Shown here: in pieces, positions 1 through 9,003 of the stretch
Layout of the letters: each line of letters starts with the position of its first letter
How positions within the stretch are numbered: position 1 is the stretch's first letter
Assembly: GCF_024609215.1 (NCBI RefSeq)
Contig: NZ_JANIPD030000044.1
Location: 27,944 to 91,943 of the forward strand
Direction: 5' to 3'
Length of the DNA stretch: 64,000 nucleotides
DNA from: Curtanaerobium respiraculi
GTDB lineage: Bacteria > Actinomycetota > Coriobacteriia > Coriobacteriales > Eggerthellaceae
Position numbers and translations under genes: made by a program
The notes under the pieces: model-generated
Told to the model about the DNA's origin: nothing
Database searches by the model: none
Seen by the model: only the letters and a program-made list of their open reading frames with translations

Positions 1-870
1 AGTGGAGAACGTCGCGAAGCCGCCCACGCGGTAGCCGTAGAACACCCGGGCGAATTCGGCCGCCGTCATCCACTCGTCGCGCGCGGCCAGGATATCGCCC
101 GCCTTCTTCACGATCTTCCCGAAGCTGTCCTCGATGCCGTCGATCACCTCGTCGATCGCCTGCTCGCCGAACACGGGATGCAAATGCGCTGGGAACATGA
201 CGCGAGGATGTAACGCGCGCACCGCCTCCAGCGACTCGTGGAAGCGCTCCATGTCGTGCCGATCGAGCCGCATGGACGTCACCGCGGGCACGATGCCGTC
301 GATGATCTGATCCCCCGTGAACACGATGCCGGTCTCCTCTTCGTAGAGCCCGCCGTGCCCTTTCGCATGGCCTGCGAACTCGATAACCCGGAACGTGCGC
401 GAGCCGATGCGCACGGTTTCCCCCGCATCGAGCTTCTCGATGGGATGCCCGATCGCAGCCTCCGACGCATTTGCATCGATCTGATGGTACGTCCTCCGAT
501 GCGAAGGACCCGCCTCGAATCCGGCGAGCCGGAACACGTCGGCGGGGTCGAACGGCTCCCCCTCGTTCCTGCTGCGCCGCATCTCCAACCGCGCCCCTTC
601 GCTGGCGAGTTGGCTCGCATTGCCCGTGTGGTCTCGGTGCAGGTGCGTCAACCAGAGCGTCGTGCGGTTGGCGGGAACGCCGACCTCGTCGAGCAGGCGG
701 TACGAGCATTCGTTCTCGCCTGCGCCCGCATCGACCAACAGCGCCTCCCCTTCCGATTCGACCACGTACAGGGAAAGGAACCCGGCGGAAAAGGGCTGGG
801 TGGTCCCGAAGACGCCCTTCGCCCAGCAGAGAACCTCCTGATTTCCAACGGTTTCCACTTCTTTCGGCAT
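1..870 (-). CDS. MBL-fold metallo-hydrolase (C-terminus beyond window)
   Basis: The reading frame is open from an ATG at 870 to the window edge (290 codons), so the C-terminus is missing. The protein has the metallo-beta-lactamase signature THLHRDHTG (HxHxDH), followed by GHAKGHGG and FTGDQIIDG, the usual second and third metal-ligand regions, and a later PAHLHP histidine. These are typical of glyoxalase II-like and hydrolase members of the MBL superfamily. Such enzymes bind two metals and hydrolyse thioesters, lactones or other esters; the substrate cannot be told from the sequence. The start follows a purine-rich GGGAGG-like ribosome site (minus strand). It is divergent from the riboflavin operon. 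Confidence 0.85.
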   Translation of the reverse strand, partial: MPKEVETVGNQEVLCWAKGVFGTTQPFSAGFLSLYVVESEGEALLVDAGAGENECSYRLLDEVGVPANRTTLWLTHLHRDHTGNASQLASEGARLEMRRSRNEGEPFDPADVFRLAGFEAGPSHRRTYHQIDANASEAAIGHPIEKLDAGETVRIGSRTFRVIEFAGHAKGHGGLYEEETGIVFTGDQIIDGIVPAVTSMRLDRHDMERFHESLEAVRALHPRVMFPAHLHPVFGEQAIDEVIDGIEDSFGKIVKKAGDILAARDEWMTAAEFARVFYGYRVGGFATFST

Positions 871-937
871 GGATGCCCTCCCTTGCAATCGATTGGCCCA
901 TGGTACACCTCCCGCGCGGGCAGGTGGAAATCTCCGG

Positions 938-966
938 TTGCACGATACACGAAGTGCGCCTATACT
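938..966 (+). promoter_or_regulatory. Promoter of the riboflavin operon
   Basis: A good sigma70-type match is visible: TTGCAC at 938-943, a 17-nt spacer, and TATACT at 961-966. It lies just upstream of the FMN riboswitch, so transcription would start around 973 and include the whole aptamer. Seen in the sequence; use not tested. Confidence 0.6.
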
Positions 967-977
967 TCCCGCAGAGC

Positions 978-1104
978 AACTGTTCAGGGCGAGGTGAGAT
1001 TCCTCACTGGCGGTAACGGCATCGCGCCGGAGTCCGCGACCCTTCGCAAGAAGGCTGATCTGGTGAAAATCCAGGACCAACGGTTACAGTCCGGATGGAA
1101 GAGC
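978..1104 (+). ncRNA. FMN riboswitch (RFN element)
   Basis: The conserved RFN blocks appear in order: TTCAGGGCGAGGTGAGATTC, CACTGGCGGTAA, then CCGCGACCC, GCTGATCTGGTGAAAATCC, and finally the GGTTACAGTCCGGATGGAAG closing block. It sits directly before ribD, with the ribD Shine-Dalgarno AGGAGG at 1105-1110 touching its 3' end. This geometry fits FMN-dependent occlusion of translation initiation; no separate terminator with a T-run is seen between aptamer and start codon. The downstream genes are all riboflavin biosynthetic. Confidence 0.95.
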
Positions 1105-1114
1105 AGGAGGCACG

Positions 1115-2251
1115 ATGGCTACCCCATCTGCATTCGACGCGCATATGATGCGCCGCGCAATCAACCTTGCGGCGACGGCCGCAGGTTGGACGAACCCCAA
1201 TCCTTTGGTCGGCGCCGTCCTCGTGCGCGATGGCCGCATCATCGGCGAAGGCTGCCATGAGCGCTACGGCAAGCCCCACGCAGAGCGCAACGCCCTTTCC
1301 CACTGCACGGAAGACCCGACGGGCGCCACCCTGTACGTGACGCTCGAACCGTGCAACCACACCGGCAAGCAACCGCCGTGCACCGACGCGATTCTCGAAG
1401 CGGGCATCGTCCGCGTGGTGGTGGGATCGCGCGACCCGAACCCCTTGGTGGCGGGACGGGGCAACCAGCGGCTGCGCGATGCGGGCATCCGCGTGGACAC
1501 CGACGTCCTGAAAGAAGAATGCGACGCGCTGAACCCCATCTTTTTCCATTTCATCACGCGGAAACGCCCCCTCGTGGTCGCGAAATGGGCGATGACGATG
1601 GACGGCAAGGTCGCTACCCGCACGGGCGATGCGCGTTGGGTGTCCGGAGACGCTTCGCGCGGCGATTGCCACGACCTGCGCCACCGTTTGGCGGCGGTCA
1701 TGGTCGGCGCGGGCACGGTGGCGGCCGATGACCCTGCGCTCACGGCACGCCGCGGCGTCCCCAGCAACCAGCCGCTGCGCGTCGTGTGCAGCTCCGCCGG
1801 CAGCCTGCCCGCAGGATGCAATCTTTTGAGGACCGCCGGCAAAGCGCCCCTTCTGATCGCCTGCGTCGAGAGTCGGGCGCTGCGGCCGCCCATGGTTGCG
1901 CCCGAGCAGATCCTCCCCCTGCCGGCAGACGGAAGCGGCAGGCCCAGCCTCCCCCATCTGATGGACGAGTTGGGACGCCGCGGAATCGACTCCGTGCTCG
2001 TGGAGGGCGGCCCCACCCTGCATGCGTCGCTATTCGAGGCGGACCTGGTGGACGAGGTAATCATCTACCTCGCACCGAAGGTCTGCGGCGGAGCGTCAGC
2101 CCCCTCCCCCATCGGGGGATTCGGCGCAAAGCTGATGACCGATGCGCAGACGTGGCGCCTTGCCCGCACCGAGCAGTTAGGGGACGACCTGAAGCTCGTA
2201 TACCACCGCGCGGGAGCTCCTGGGAATGCAAGACAGCGGAAGGAGGCCTAG
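1115..2251 (+). CDS. ribD: Bifunctional riboflavin deaminase/reductase RibD
   Basis: 378 aa, usual length for RibD. The N-terminal cytidine-deaminase-like domain carries HAERNA and the zinc motif PCNHTGKQPPC, and converts diaminohydroxyphosphoribosylaminopyrimidine to the aminouracil. The C-terminal reductase domain begins near KRPLVVAKWAMTMDG and includes VMVGAGTVAADDPALT and VEGGPTLHASLF, for NADPH-dependent reduction of the ribosyl side chain. Start chosen at 1115 because AGGAGG precedes it by 4 nt and it abuts the FMN riboswitch. First gene of ribD-ribE-ribBA-ribH; its stop is immediately followed by the ribE start. Confidence 0.96.
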   Translation: MATPSAFDAHMMRRAINLAATAAGWTNPNPLVGAVLVRDGRIIGEGCHERYGKPHAERNALSHCTEDPTGATLYVTLEPCNHTGKQPPCTDAILEAGIVRVVVGSRDPNPLVAGRGNQRLRDAGIRVDTDVLKEECDALNPIFFHFITRKRPLVVAKWAMTMDGKVATRTGDARWVSGDASRGDCHDLRHRLAAVMVGAGTVAADDPALTARRGVPSNQPLRVVCSSAGSLPAGCNLLRTAGKAPLLIACVESRALRPPMVAPEQILPLPADGSGRPSLPHLMDELGRRGIDSVLVEGGPTLHASLFEADLVDEVIIYLAPKVCGGASAPSPIGGFGAKLMTDAQTWRLARTEQLGDDLKLVYHRAGAPGNARQRKEA

Positions 2252-2914
2252 ATGTTCACCGGCATCATCGAAGAGATCGGCACCGTCGAGCGCGTTCTTT
2301 CCGGAGCGCGCGCAGGCAGCATCACCATCGCTGCGGCGCGTGTGCTCGAAGACGCGCACGCGGGGGACAGCATCGCGGTCAACGGGGCCTGCCTCACCGT
2401 CACCTCCTTCGACGCGCGGTCCTTCACCGCCGACGTCATGCCCGAAACGCTGCGCCGCACCGGACTGGGGCAGCTCCATGCGGGCGACCCGGTCAACTTG
2501 GAACGTGCCATGGCCGCCGACGGGCGCTTCGGGGGGCATATCGTCTCCGGCCACATCGACGGCACGGGGCGCATCGCCCGCATCGCCCGTGAGCAGAACG
2601 CCCGCATACTGCGCATCGAGACCACGCCGGCCATCTGCTCCCTCATCGTGGAGAAGGGGTCGATCGCCATCGATGGCACCAGCCTGACCGTCGCCACCGT
2701 CGAGCGGGACGCCTTCACCGTCAGCATCATCCCCCATACCGTGGAGGCGACCGCGCTGCTGCGCAAACCCGTCGGCACCGTGGTGAACCTTGAAAACGAC
2801 ATCGTGGGCAAATACGTCCAAAAGCTGATTGCCCCGGGGACCGCTCCACCCACCCCCTCGCCGCCGGGCAAATCCGGACTCACCTTGGATTATTTGCAAG
2901 CGAATGGATTTTAA
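2252..2914 (+). CDS. ribE: Riboflavin synthase, alpha subunit
   Basis: 220 aa. It starts [12 protein letters not shown], the hallmark N-terminus of riboflavin synthase, and contains two lumazine-binding repeats: the first with [10 protein letters not shown] and [11 protein letters not shown], then [13 protein letters not shown], the second with [10 protein letters not shown]. It dismutates two 6,7-dimethyl-8-ribityllumazine molecules to riboflavin and the aminouracil. The start codon directly follows the ribD stop, so translation is probably coupled. The last about 20 residues (a proline-rich tail) are unremarkable. Named ribE here; many databases use ribC or ribE for the same enzyme. Confidence 0.95.
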   Translation: MFTGIIEEIGTVERVLSGARAGSITIAAARVLEDAHAGDSIAVNGACLTVTSFDARSFTADVMPETLRRTGLGQLHAGDPVNLERAMAADGRFGGHIVSGHIDGTGRIARIAREQNARILRIETTPAICSLIVEKGSIAIDGTSLTVATVERDAFTVSIIPHTVEATALLRKPVGTVVNLENDIVGKYVQKLIAPGTAPPTPSPPGKSGLTLDYLQANGF

Positions 2915-2924
2915 TAGGAGCATC

Positions 2925-4127
2925 ATGAACACCGTCGAAGAAGCCCTGCACGAACTCCAGGCCGGCCATATGATCATGGTCGTAGACGACCCCGACCGCG
3001 AGAACGAGGGCGACCTTATCTGCGCCGCGCAATACGCCACGCAGGCGAACGTGAACTTCATGGCGACCCACGCGAAGGGGCTCATCTGCATGCCCATGAG
3101 CCCGGACCTCGCCCGCAAGCTGAACTTCCAGCAGATGGTCAGCGAGAACACGGACAACCATGAGACCGCCTTCACGGTCTCGATCGACCACGCGAGCACC
3201 ACCACCGGCATCAGCGCCGCCGAACGCAGCGTCACGGCCCTCAAGACAGTGGAAGACGATGCGAAGCCGGAGGATTTCCGCCGGCCCGGTCACATGTTCC
3301 CCCTGGTGGCGAAACCCGGCGGCGTGCTGGAGCGCAACGGGCACACCGAGGCCACCGTCGACCTGCTGCGCCACGCCGGCATGAAGCAGTGCGGCCTGTG
3401 CTGCGAGATCATGCGCGACGACGGCACGATGATGCGCACGAGCGAGCTGAAGGGGAAGGCCGAGGAATGGAACCTGGCGTTCATCAGCATCAAGCAGCTG
3501 CAGGACTACTGCCGGGAGCACGACAACCATATGCAGGAGGTGGCGGTAGCCAAGCTGCCGACCACCTGCGGGGAGTTCCGCATCCACGGGTTCCGCAACG
3601 ATATCACCGGCGAGGAGCACGTCGCCTTAGTCAAAGGGGACATCGGCAACGGACGCGACGTGCTGTGCCGCGTGCACAGCGAATGCTTGACCGGCGACGT
3701 GTTCGGAAGCCGCCGCTGCGACTGCGGCGATCAGCTGCACGCGGCCATGCACATGATCGAGGAGGAAGGCCGCGGCGTGATCCTGTACATGCGCCAGGAA
3801 GGGCGCGGCATCGGGCTGATGAACAAAATCCGCGCCTACGCGCTGCAGGAGCGGGGCCTGGATACCGTGGAGGCCAACGTCGCCTTGGGATTCGAGCCCG
3901 ATCTGCGCGAATATTGGAGCGGCGCGCAGATCCTGCGCAACCTGGGCTGCCGCACCATCCGCCTGCTCACCAACAACCCCGACAAGGTATACGGGCTGGG
4001 TGGATTCAACCTGGAGATCGTCGAGCGCGTTCCCATCGAGATCGAACCGCAAGACGACGACCGTGCCTATCTGCAGACGAAGGCCGACAAAATGGGCCAC
4101 GTCTTCGAAACCATACTGAACGATTAG
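2925..4127 (+). CDS. ribBA: Bifunctional DHBP synthase / GTP cyclohydrolase II
   Basis: 400 aa from the ATG at 2925, preceded by AGGAG with a 4-nt spacer; upstream in-frame starts overlap ribE and lack a ribosome site. Residues about 1-200 are 3,4-dihydroxy-2-butanone-4-phosphate synthase ([19 protein letters not shown]). Residues about 205-400 are GTP cyclohydrolase II, with zinc cysteines in [18 protein letters not shown] and the RQEGRGIG motif. The two domains feed both branches of riboflavin synthesis (ribulose-5-phosphate and GTP). It lies inside the FMN-riboswitch operon, 10 nt after ribE. Confidence 0.96.
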   Translation: MNTVEEALHELQAGHMIMVVDDPDRENEGDLICAAQYATQANVNFMATHAKGLICMPMSPDLARKLNFQQMVSENTDNHETAFTVSIDHASTTTGISAAERSVTALKTVEDDAKPEDFRRPGHMFPLVAKPGGVLERNGHTEATVDLLRHAGMKQCGLCCEIMRDDGTMMRTSELKGKAEEWNLAFISIKQLQDYCREHDNHMQEVAVAKLPTTCGEFRIHGFRNDITGEEHVALVKGDIGNGRDVLCRVHSECLTGDVFGSRRCDCGDQLHAAMHMIEEEGRGVILYMRQEGRGIGLMNKIRAYALQERGLDTVEANVALGFEPDLREYWSGAQILRNLGCRTIRLLTNNPDKVYGLGGFNLEIVERVPIEIEPQDDDRAYLQTKADKMGHVFETILND

Positions 4128-4179
4128 CGAAACGAAAAACGGCGCGCGGGATTCGGGCGCCCCAAAGAAAGGAATCGCC

Positions 4180-4653
4180 ATGGCCGTCACCACCCTCGAG
4201 GGAAATGCCTACGCAAGCGGCATCCGCGTGGGAATCGTCTGCGCGCGCTTCAACGAGATCATCACCAACAAGCTCCTGGGCGGAGCCCTCGACGGGCTTC
4301 ACCGCCATTCCGTGGAGGAGGAGCAGGTGACCGTCGCCTGGGTGCCCGGCGCATTCGAGATGCCCGTGATCGCGCAAAAGATGGCGCAATCCGGGGAATA
4401 CGACGCCGTCATCTGCCTGGGAGCCGTCATCCGCGGCGCGACGAGCCACTACGACGTCGTAGTGAACGAGGTCGGCAAGGGCATCGCCCAAGCGTCTTTG
4501 AAAACCGGGGTGCCCGTGATGATGGGCGTGCTGACGACCGACACCATCGAGCAGGCGATCGAACGCGCCGGCAGCAAGGCGGGCAACAAGGGCTTCGAAT
4601 GCGCGGTCGGCGCCATTGAGATGGCGAACCTCATACGCGCCCTCGGCAAGTAA
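4180..4653 (+). CDS. ribH: 6,7-dimethyl-8-ribityllumazine synthase
   Basis: 157 aa, normal for lumazine synthase. Signature segments include [48 protein letters not shown] and [11 protein letters not shown]. It condenses the aminouracil with 3,4-dihydroxy-2-butanone-4-phosphate, and the product is used by ribE. The start follows AAAGGAATCGCC. Last gene of the rib operon; a hairpin follows at 4669-4710. Confidence 0.96.
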   Translation: MAVTTLEGNAYASGIRVGIVCARFNEIITNKLLGGALDGLHRHSVEEEQVTVAWVPGAFEMPVIAQKMAQSGEYDAVICLGAVIRGATSHYDVVVNEVGKGIAQASLKTGVPVMMGVLTTDTIEQAIERAGSKAGNKGFECAVGAIEMANLIRALGK

Positions 4654-4668
4654 ACCCGGTCCGCACCC

Positions 4669-4710
4669 GGCGGTTGCGTCCGTAGGACTTGCCTTATGGA
4701 CGTAACCGCC
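4669..4710 (+). terminator. Hairpin after ribH
   Basis: A 16-bp inverted repeat, GGCGGTTGCGTCCGTA against TATGGACGTAACCGCC, with two G-U pairs and a short loop. There is no clear T-run after it, so it may stop transcription weakly or only protect the 3' end. It is placed at the end of the rib operon. Confidence 0.5.
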
Positions 4711-4866
4711 CGCTCGCGCATCGGGACGCGGTTGCCGCTGTTCCCGAGGATCCCTTATCGCCAATTCCGCCCCGGCCTTCAGGCTGAAAGAAGGCCCAGA
4801 GCCTGCGGCACCGCGGGCGAGATGCCCCCCGATTCGCGCATGGTATCTGGAACCTGACGCCCCGCC

Positions 4867-4895
4867 TGCGAAAACCTCCTCGTCGCGCCTATAAT
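4867..4895 (+). promoter_or_regulatory. Candidate promoter of the HAD gene
   Basis: A perfect TATAAT is at 4890-4895, 29 nt before the start codon. The expected -35 position (TGCGAA, 4867-4872) is poor. A second hint is the AAGGAG ribosome site at 4913-4918. Called on the -10 box only. Confidence 0.4.
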
Positions 4896-4924
4896 GGGCT
4901 CTCGTTCATGATAAGGAGTTTCAT

Positions 4925-5593
4925 ATGGGCACATCGAACATTCGCACCATCGTCTTCGACTACGACGGCACGCTGCACGACTGCCTCGTCATATTCGGCC
5001 AGGCGTTCCAGCGGGCATGGGATAACCTCGCCGCAGCGGGCCATGTCGAGCCGCACGTGTTCACAGAGGCGGAACGCGCCTCCTGCATCGGTCTCACGTA
5101 CAAGGAGCTATGGAGCGGCTTGGTGCCGGACCTTCCGGAAAAGATCTGGATGCCCGAGGCCCAGGAGATCACGAACAAGATGCTGCAGCTGATCGAAGAC
5201 GGGACCGCCCGGCTGTACCCCGGCGTGCCCGAAATGCTGCAGCGCCTGAAAGACGACGGCTTCACATTGGTGTTCCTGAGCAACTGCCGCATTCCGTACC
5301 GGGATGCGATGCGGAAGCGTTTCAGCCTGGATCGGTGGTTCTCCGCATATTTCGCGGGAGAGGAGTACGATTTCGCCCCGAAGGCGGATATCTTCAAACA
5401 GCACATCGAACCCGCCTTCCCCGGCGGCTTCGTGTTCGTCGGCGACCGCTACAAGGACATCGCAGCCGCATTCGCCAACGACATGCCCTGCGTCGGATGC
5501 ACCTATGGGTTCGGTACCCGCGAAGAATTGGCGGGTGCGACGGCGCTGGCCGACTCCCCCAGCCAGATTGCGGGTATCATAGAAGCCCTGTAG
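4925..5593 (+). CDS. HAD-superfamily phosphatase (phosphoglycolate phosphatase-like)
   Basis: 222 aa. HAD motif I is FDYDGTLHD (nucleophile and acid/base aspartates), motif II is the serine in LVFLSNCR, and motifs III/IV are seen as the lysine of APKADIFK and VGDRYKDIAAA. A helical cap of about 80 residues sits between motifs I and II, as in subclass I phosphatases such as Gph or YjjG. Acts in the cytoplasm on a small phosphoester; the substrate is not deducible. Start chosen at the ATG after AAGGAG. It is a single gene between the rib operon and the EFR1 gene, with 84 nt to the next. Confidence 0.85.
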   Translation: MGTSNIRTIVFDYDGTLHDCLVIFGQAFQRAWDNLAAAGHVEPHVFTEAERASCIGLTYKELWSGLVPDLPEKIWMPEAQEITNKMLQLIEDGTARLYPGVPEMLQRLKDDGFTLVFLSNCRIPYRDAMRKRFSLDRWFSAYFAGEEYDFAPKADIFKQHIEPAFPGGFVFVGDRYKDIAAAFANDMPCVGCTYGFGTREELAGATALADSPSQIAGIIEAL

Positions 5594-5677
5594 GCTTCTT
5601 TCGCAAGGGATTCCGATGGTAACCGATCGCTGCCCAATCCGCATCCGGCGCCATGCGGCGCGGGAAGGCGGCCGCAT

Positions 5678-6667
5678 ATGATCTTCTATTTCAGCGCCAC
5701 GGGCAATTCGCTCGAGGCGGCGCGCACCATCGCGTCCGTCAGCCACGATGCGCTGGTGGATATCGGGCGGGCCGTCAAAACGAGCCGCTTCACCTTCCCG
5801 GTCGAGCAGGGCACCAACCTGGGGTTCGTGGTTCCCACATACGCATGGAGCACCCCGCGCATCGTCGACGATTTCGTTCGGAACCTCGAGTTCACCACCC
5901 CCAACGGCAACCCGTTCGTACCCGGTTACTCCTTTGTCATCCTCACCTGCGGCAGCTTCGTGGGGAATGCGGCGCGCTTCCTCGAGAAACTGCTGAGGAA
6001 ACACCAGGGCATCCGACTCGATTCCACGTTCTCGATCCAGAACGTCGACAGCTGCATCTTCCTCATGGGGCCCGGAAGCCCGAAGCGGCAGGAGAAGCTT
6101 CAGCGCAGCGCCCATTCCGCCGCCCGCGCCATCGGCTATCTCGTCGATGGCAAACGCATCACGCGGCAGGAGAGGCGAACCGCCATCGGAGCGCTTATGT
6201 CGGTATTTACCTGCCACGAGAATAAGGCGGTGAGCACGAAACCCTTCAGCGTCGACGGGGAGGCGTGCATCCATTGCGGACTATGCGAGGAACGCTGCCC
6301 CACGAACACCATCCACCTGGAAGAGGGCCTGCCCGTTTGGGAGAGGGGAACCTGCACTTGGTGCATGGCATGCGTGCAGCGCTGCCCGACCGCGGCCATC
6401 CAGTACGGTGCGAGCACGCGCCGGCGCGCGCGGTACACGCACCCCATCCTCTCCGCCAGCCCCACCTTCCACAGCGATGCCGTCAAGCAGGTGGACATGT
6501 CCATCCCCGACCCCGAGCCCATCGTCGTCGAGCGCTGGGAGGAACCCGAGGTCGAGGAGGCGGATTTCGACCCGCCGGCGCCCGGGAAGATCGGCGCTTC
6601 CCCGAAAGCTGAGGATGCCGACGAAGGGACGGGGGAAGCAGTTCCGAGCCTGCGAGGAAAGCACTGA
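5678..6667 (+). CDS. EFR1-type protein: flavodoxin domain plus two [4Fe-4S] clusters
   Basis: 329 aa. The N-terminus MIFYFSATGNSLEAARTIA is a flavodoxin phosphate-binding loop for FMN. Near residues 190-240 are two four-cysteine ferredoxin motifs, CIHCGLCEERCP and CTWCMACVQRCP, each for a [4Fe-4S] cluster. The architecture matches the EFR1 (flavodoxin/ferredoxin) family common in anaerobic gut Firmicutes and Actinobacteria, which shuttles low-potential electrons; the partner is unknown. The C-terminal 60 residues are acidic and proline-rich, so probably disordered. The gene ends in two consecutive TGA codons; the same frame reopens downstream (see finding). Confidence 0.85.
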   Translation: MIFYFSATGNSLEAARTIASVSHDALVDIGRAVKTSRFTFPVEQGTNLGFVVPTYAWSTPRIVDDFVRNLEFTTPNGNPFVPGYSFVILTCGSFVGNAARFLEKLLRKHQGIRLDSTFSIQNVDSCIFLMGPGSPKRQEKLQRSAHSAARAIGYLVDGKRITRQERRTAIGALMSVFTCHENKAVSTKPFSVDGEACIHCGLCEERCPTNTIHLEEGLPVWERGTCTWCMACVQRCPTAAIQYGASTRRRARYTHPILSASPTFHSDAVKQVDMSIPDPEPIVVERWEEPEVEEADFDPPAPGKIGASPKAEDADEGTGEAVPSLRGKH

Positions 6668-7165
6668 TGAATTCCGCCTTGGCCGGGGGCGGCGGGCTGA
6701 GTGCCAAAGCGGCGAAAGGCGAGCGAGCGCACTGACACGTGCGCGAACGGGGATCGGGCCGCTCCGGCGCCAGCATGCCGTCCTCGGGCTGGCGGAATCC
6801 GTCAGCGCCTAGATGCAACCGACGCGGAAGAGACGGCGGAAAGCACCTCAGCGGACGACTCCGAGGAAAAGCCCGAGGAAACGAACCCCGGTTCCCCTGC
6901 GATGGGCGAGCCGGAGAGGCCTCCCGCAGGCAGCGAAGACGGGGGCGCCGTCGCCGTCGGAAACCCAGATGCGGAAGATCAAGGGTTGGGAAAGCCGGGG
7001 GCGGGAGCCAACGGCTAAGCGGGTGCGCGGCGACGGAGGCATCCGTCATCCGCCGTCCCCGGGCGATCCGTTTCAGGAAAAGGAGAAACGCCGCCGAGCT
7101 TTTGCAACGTGACAGCGCTTCTTACCCCATTCGGATAAAAGCGGGGATCCCGCCCCGTCGAGCTC
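6668..7165. other. 498-bp stretch without a convincing gene
   Basis: GC-rich and open in several frames. The frame continuing from the EFR1-type gene reopens at 6701 and encodes about 105 acidic, Pro/Glu-rich residues, but with three in-frame stops before it and no ribosome site. No RNA gene or clear repeat was seen. It may be an eroded 3' extension of the upstream gene or plain intergenic DNA. Confidence 0.4.
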
Positions 7166-8089
7166 CTAATCGGGGAGCATCGACAGATAGCGCTCGCCCG
7201 TGTCGGGCAGGAGCGCGATGATAGTCTTGCCCGCGAATTCGGGGCGCTGCGCGATGCGGGCGGCCGCCGCTGCCGCCGCCCCCGAGCTGATGCCCACCAG
7301 CAGGCCGAGCTCATGGCTCATTTTACGCTGGTATTCGAATGCGGTGGCCGAATCGATGTGGACCAGCTCGTCGTAGATGCCCATATCCATGGTTTCGGGA
7401 ACGAATCCGGGGGCCAACCCCTGGATCTTATGCTTGCCGGACGGCTTGCCTGCCAGCACTTGGCTTTCCTCGGGTTCGACTGCGAAAATCTTGACGGCGG
7501 GATTCCGCTCGCGCAGGTACTTCCCCGCTCCGGAAATCGTGCCGCCGGTCCCCACGCCCGCTACGAACGCATCAACTGCACCCTCGGTTGCATCCCAAAT
7601 CTCGGGACCGGTGGTCTCGTAATGCACGCGCGGGTTCACAGGATTGGTGAACTGGCTGGGCGCGAAGCTGTTCGGCGTGGTGGCGAGGAGCTCCTTGGCC
7701 TTTTTGTCCGCACCGGGCACGCCTTCGGAGCCGGGCGTGAGGATCAGCTCCGCCCCGTACGATCTGATTAGATCGCGCCGCTCGACGCTCATGGTCTCCG
7801 GCATGGTGATGATGAGCTTGTATCCGCGCGAGGCTGCCACCATCGCAAGGCCGACGCCCGTGTTCCCGCTCGTGCTTTCGATGAGCACGGTGTCCTTATC
7901 AATGAGCCCGCGCGCTTCCCCGTCGTCGATGATCGCCTTGGCAATACGATCCTTGACCGAGCCGCCCGGGTTCGCCGCTTCGTACTTACCCCAGATCGTG
8001 GCCGAGCCGTCTCCAATCCCCGAGATGTCGATAAGCGGGGTTTTGCCGATCAGCTGATCGATCGAGCGCGCCCTTTCGATGTTGCCCAT
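7166..8089 (-). CDS. cysK: Cysteine synthase (O-acetylserine sulfhydrylase)
   Basis: 307 aa, standard for CysK. The PLP lysine is K46 in NPGGSVKDR; the SGNTGVGLA loop binds the substrate carboxylate and GTGGTISGAGKYL binds the PLP phosphate. It makes cysteine from O-acetylserine and sulfide. Divergent from an Rrf2-family regulator with a 140-nt shared intergenic region that holds an inverted repeat (8125-8143), so local regulation is likely. Confidence 0.95.
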   Translation of the reverse strand: MGNIERARSIDQLIGKTPLIDISGIGDGSATIWGKYEAANPGGSVKDRIAKAIIDDGEARGLIDKDTVLIESTSGNTGVGLAMVAASRGYKLIITMPETMSVERRDLIRSYGAELILTPGSEGVPGADKKAKELLATTPNSFAPSQFTNPVNPRVHYETTGPEIWDATEGAVDAFVAGVGTGGTISGAGKYLRERNPAVKIFAVEPEESQVLAGKPSGKHKIQGLAPGFVPETMDMGIYDELVHIDSATAFEYQRKMSHELGLLVGISSGAAAAAAARIAQRPEFAGKTIIALLPDTGERYLSMLPD

Positions 8090-8124
8090 AGGAGAACTTC
8101 CTTCTCTTCGTTCGTCTTTTTATT

Positions 8125-8143
8125 TCCTAGGCTATCGCTAGGA
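8125..8143. promoter_or_regulatory. Inverted repeat between cysK and the Rrf2 gene
   Basis: TCCTAG-7nt-CTAGGA, a perfect 6-bp dyad embedded in AT-rich flanks, 36 nt from the cysK start. It is the only clear dyad in the divergent intergenic region and a reasonable operator for the adjacent Rrf2 protein. A -10 like TATACT (8191-8196) lies between it and the regulator gene. Confidence 0.5.
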
Positions 8144-8229
8144 TTTATTTGCGTCAAGCAGAGGATGGCGAACCTCCATACTTCGTGGGGTATACTGTGA
8201 CGCGGAAATCGAAAAAGAGGGGAGGCCCC

Positions 8230-8655
8230 ATGCGCATTTCAACGAAAGGACGCTACGCTCTGCGACTCGCCATCGACATCGCCGCCCATGAGTGCGATGG
8301 GCCGGTCTCGTTACGCGAGGCGTCGAATCGGACGAATATCTCCGTAAAGTACCTTGAGCAACTCGCAGGCGCCATGGTGCATGCGGGCATCCTCTCAAGT
8401 ACCCGTGGAGCACATGGCGGATACCGTCTTACCGGCGATGCCTCGCATTTCACAGCGGGCGACGTGCTTCGGGCGAGCGAAGGCAGCACCGCTCCGGTCG
8501 CGTGCCTCGATGATGGCGCCGGCATCTGCCCGCGGCGCAGCGAATGCGAGACGATCGGCTTCTGGGAGGGGCTCGAAAAGACGATCGACGACTACGTGGA
8601 CAGCGTGACGCTGCGAGACCTCGTCCCCACCGCACACGCAACCGCCACGACATAG
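8230..8655 (+). CDS. Rrf2-family transcriptional regulator
   Basis: 141 aa from the ATG at 8230, preceded by GGGGAGGCCCC. MRISTKGRYALRLAIDIA is the typical Rrf2 N-terminus, with a winged helix around SVKYLEQLAGAMVHAGILSSTRGAHGGYRL. A cysteine set C-x7-C-x5-C (CLDDGAGICPRRSEC) sits where IscR and NsrR bind a Fe-S cluster, but the first spacing is longer than in IscR (x5). Its divergent neighbour is cysK, which suggests a CymR-like or Fe-S-sensing control of cysteine synthesis. This role is inference from context. Confidence 0.85.
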   Translation: MRISTKGRYALRLAIDIAAHECDGPVSLREASNRTNISVKYLEQLAGAMVHAGILSSTRGAHGGYRLTGDASHFTAGDVLRASEGSTAPVACLDDGAGICPRRSECETIGFWEGLEKTIDDYVDSVTLRDLVPTAHATATT

Positions 8656-8660
8656 CGTGA

Positions 8661-8683
8661 CGGGCAACCGTATTGTTTGTCAC
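8661..8683 (-). repeat. GTGACAAAGC-type repeat, degenerate copy
   Basis: On the minus strand it reads GTGACAAACAATACGGTTGC followed by CCG, a diverged copy of the repeat found in full at 10322-10349 and 10761-10787. It starts 5 nt after the stop codon of the Rrf2 gene. Confidence 0.55.
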
Positions 8684-8747
8684 ACTCCGTGACACGCAAC
8701 CGGGCGGATTCTAGCGGTCATTGCACCACGATGAAGGATGTGATGCG

Positions 8748-9003
8748 ATGTGCGGCTCCAGGTACACGATAGATGATTGGCGGGCGGTCCGCCGGGAGCT
8801 CGACCGGGGCGCAACGGTGCGCGGAGCGGCTGCCGCGGCGGGCGTCGACCGCGGGGCCGTGCGGCGGCGGGGCAAATCCGCCGACCCGCCGGAATGGATG
8901 TGGTTGCAGATGGAGATCCCCGCAGAGCCCGCGGCGCCGGCCCCGAGGCGCTCGCCGAAGGCCAGGCTGAGCTACGAGCAGCGCGTGATCATATTCTGCA
9001 TGC
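8748..9003 (+). pseudogene. N-terminal fragment of a probable transposase
   Basis: From an ATG at 8748 the frame encodes an HTH-like segment, YTIDDWRAVRRELDRG then AAAAAGVDRGAVRRRG, followed by a basic linker and LSYEQRVIIF. This style (DNA-binding N-terminus, no catalytic domain) resembles the start of an IS-type transposase. The similarity ends at about 9003, exactly where a palindromic repeat element begins (9004-9136). It is therefore read as a truncated remnant. Family not identified with confidence. Confidence 0.45.

Noticed and set aside
238-1260. Long plus-strand frame over the MBL gene and riboswitch
   Set aside because: It runs through a confident riboswitch and is antisense to a gene with intact MBL motifs.
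4668-4890. Small RNA between ribH and the HAD gene
   Set aside because: Only the end-of-operon hairpin and one -10 box are visible; nothing supports a separate RNA gene.
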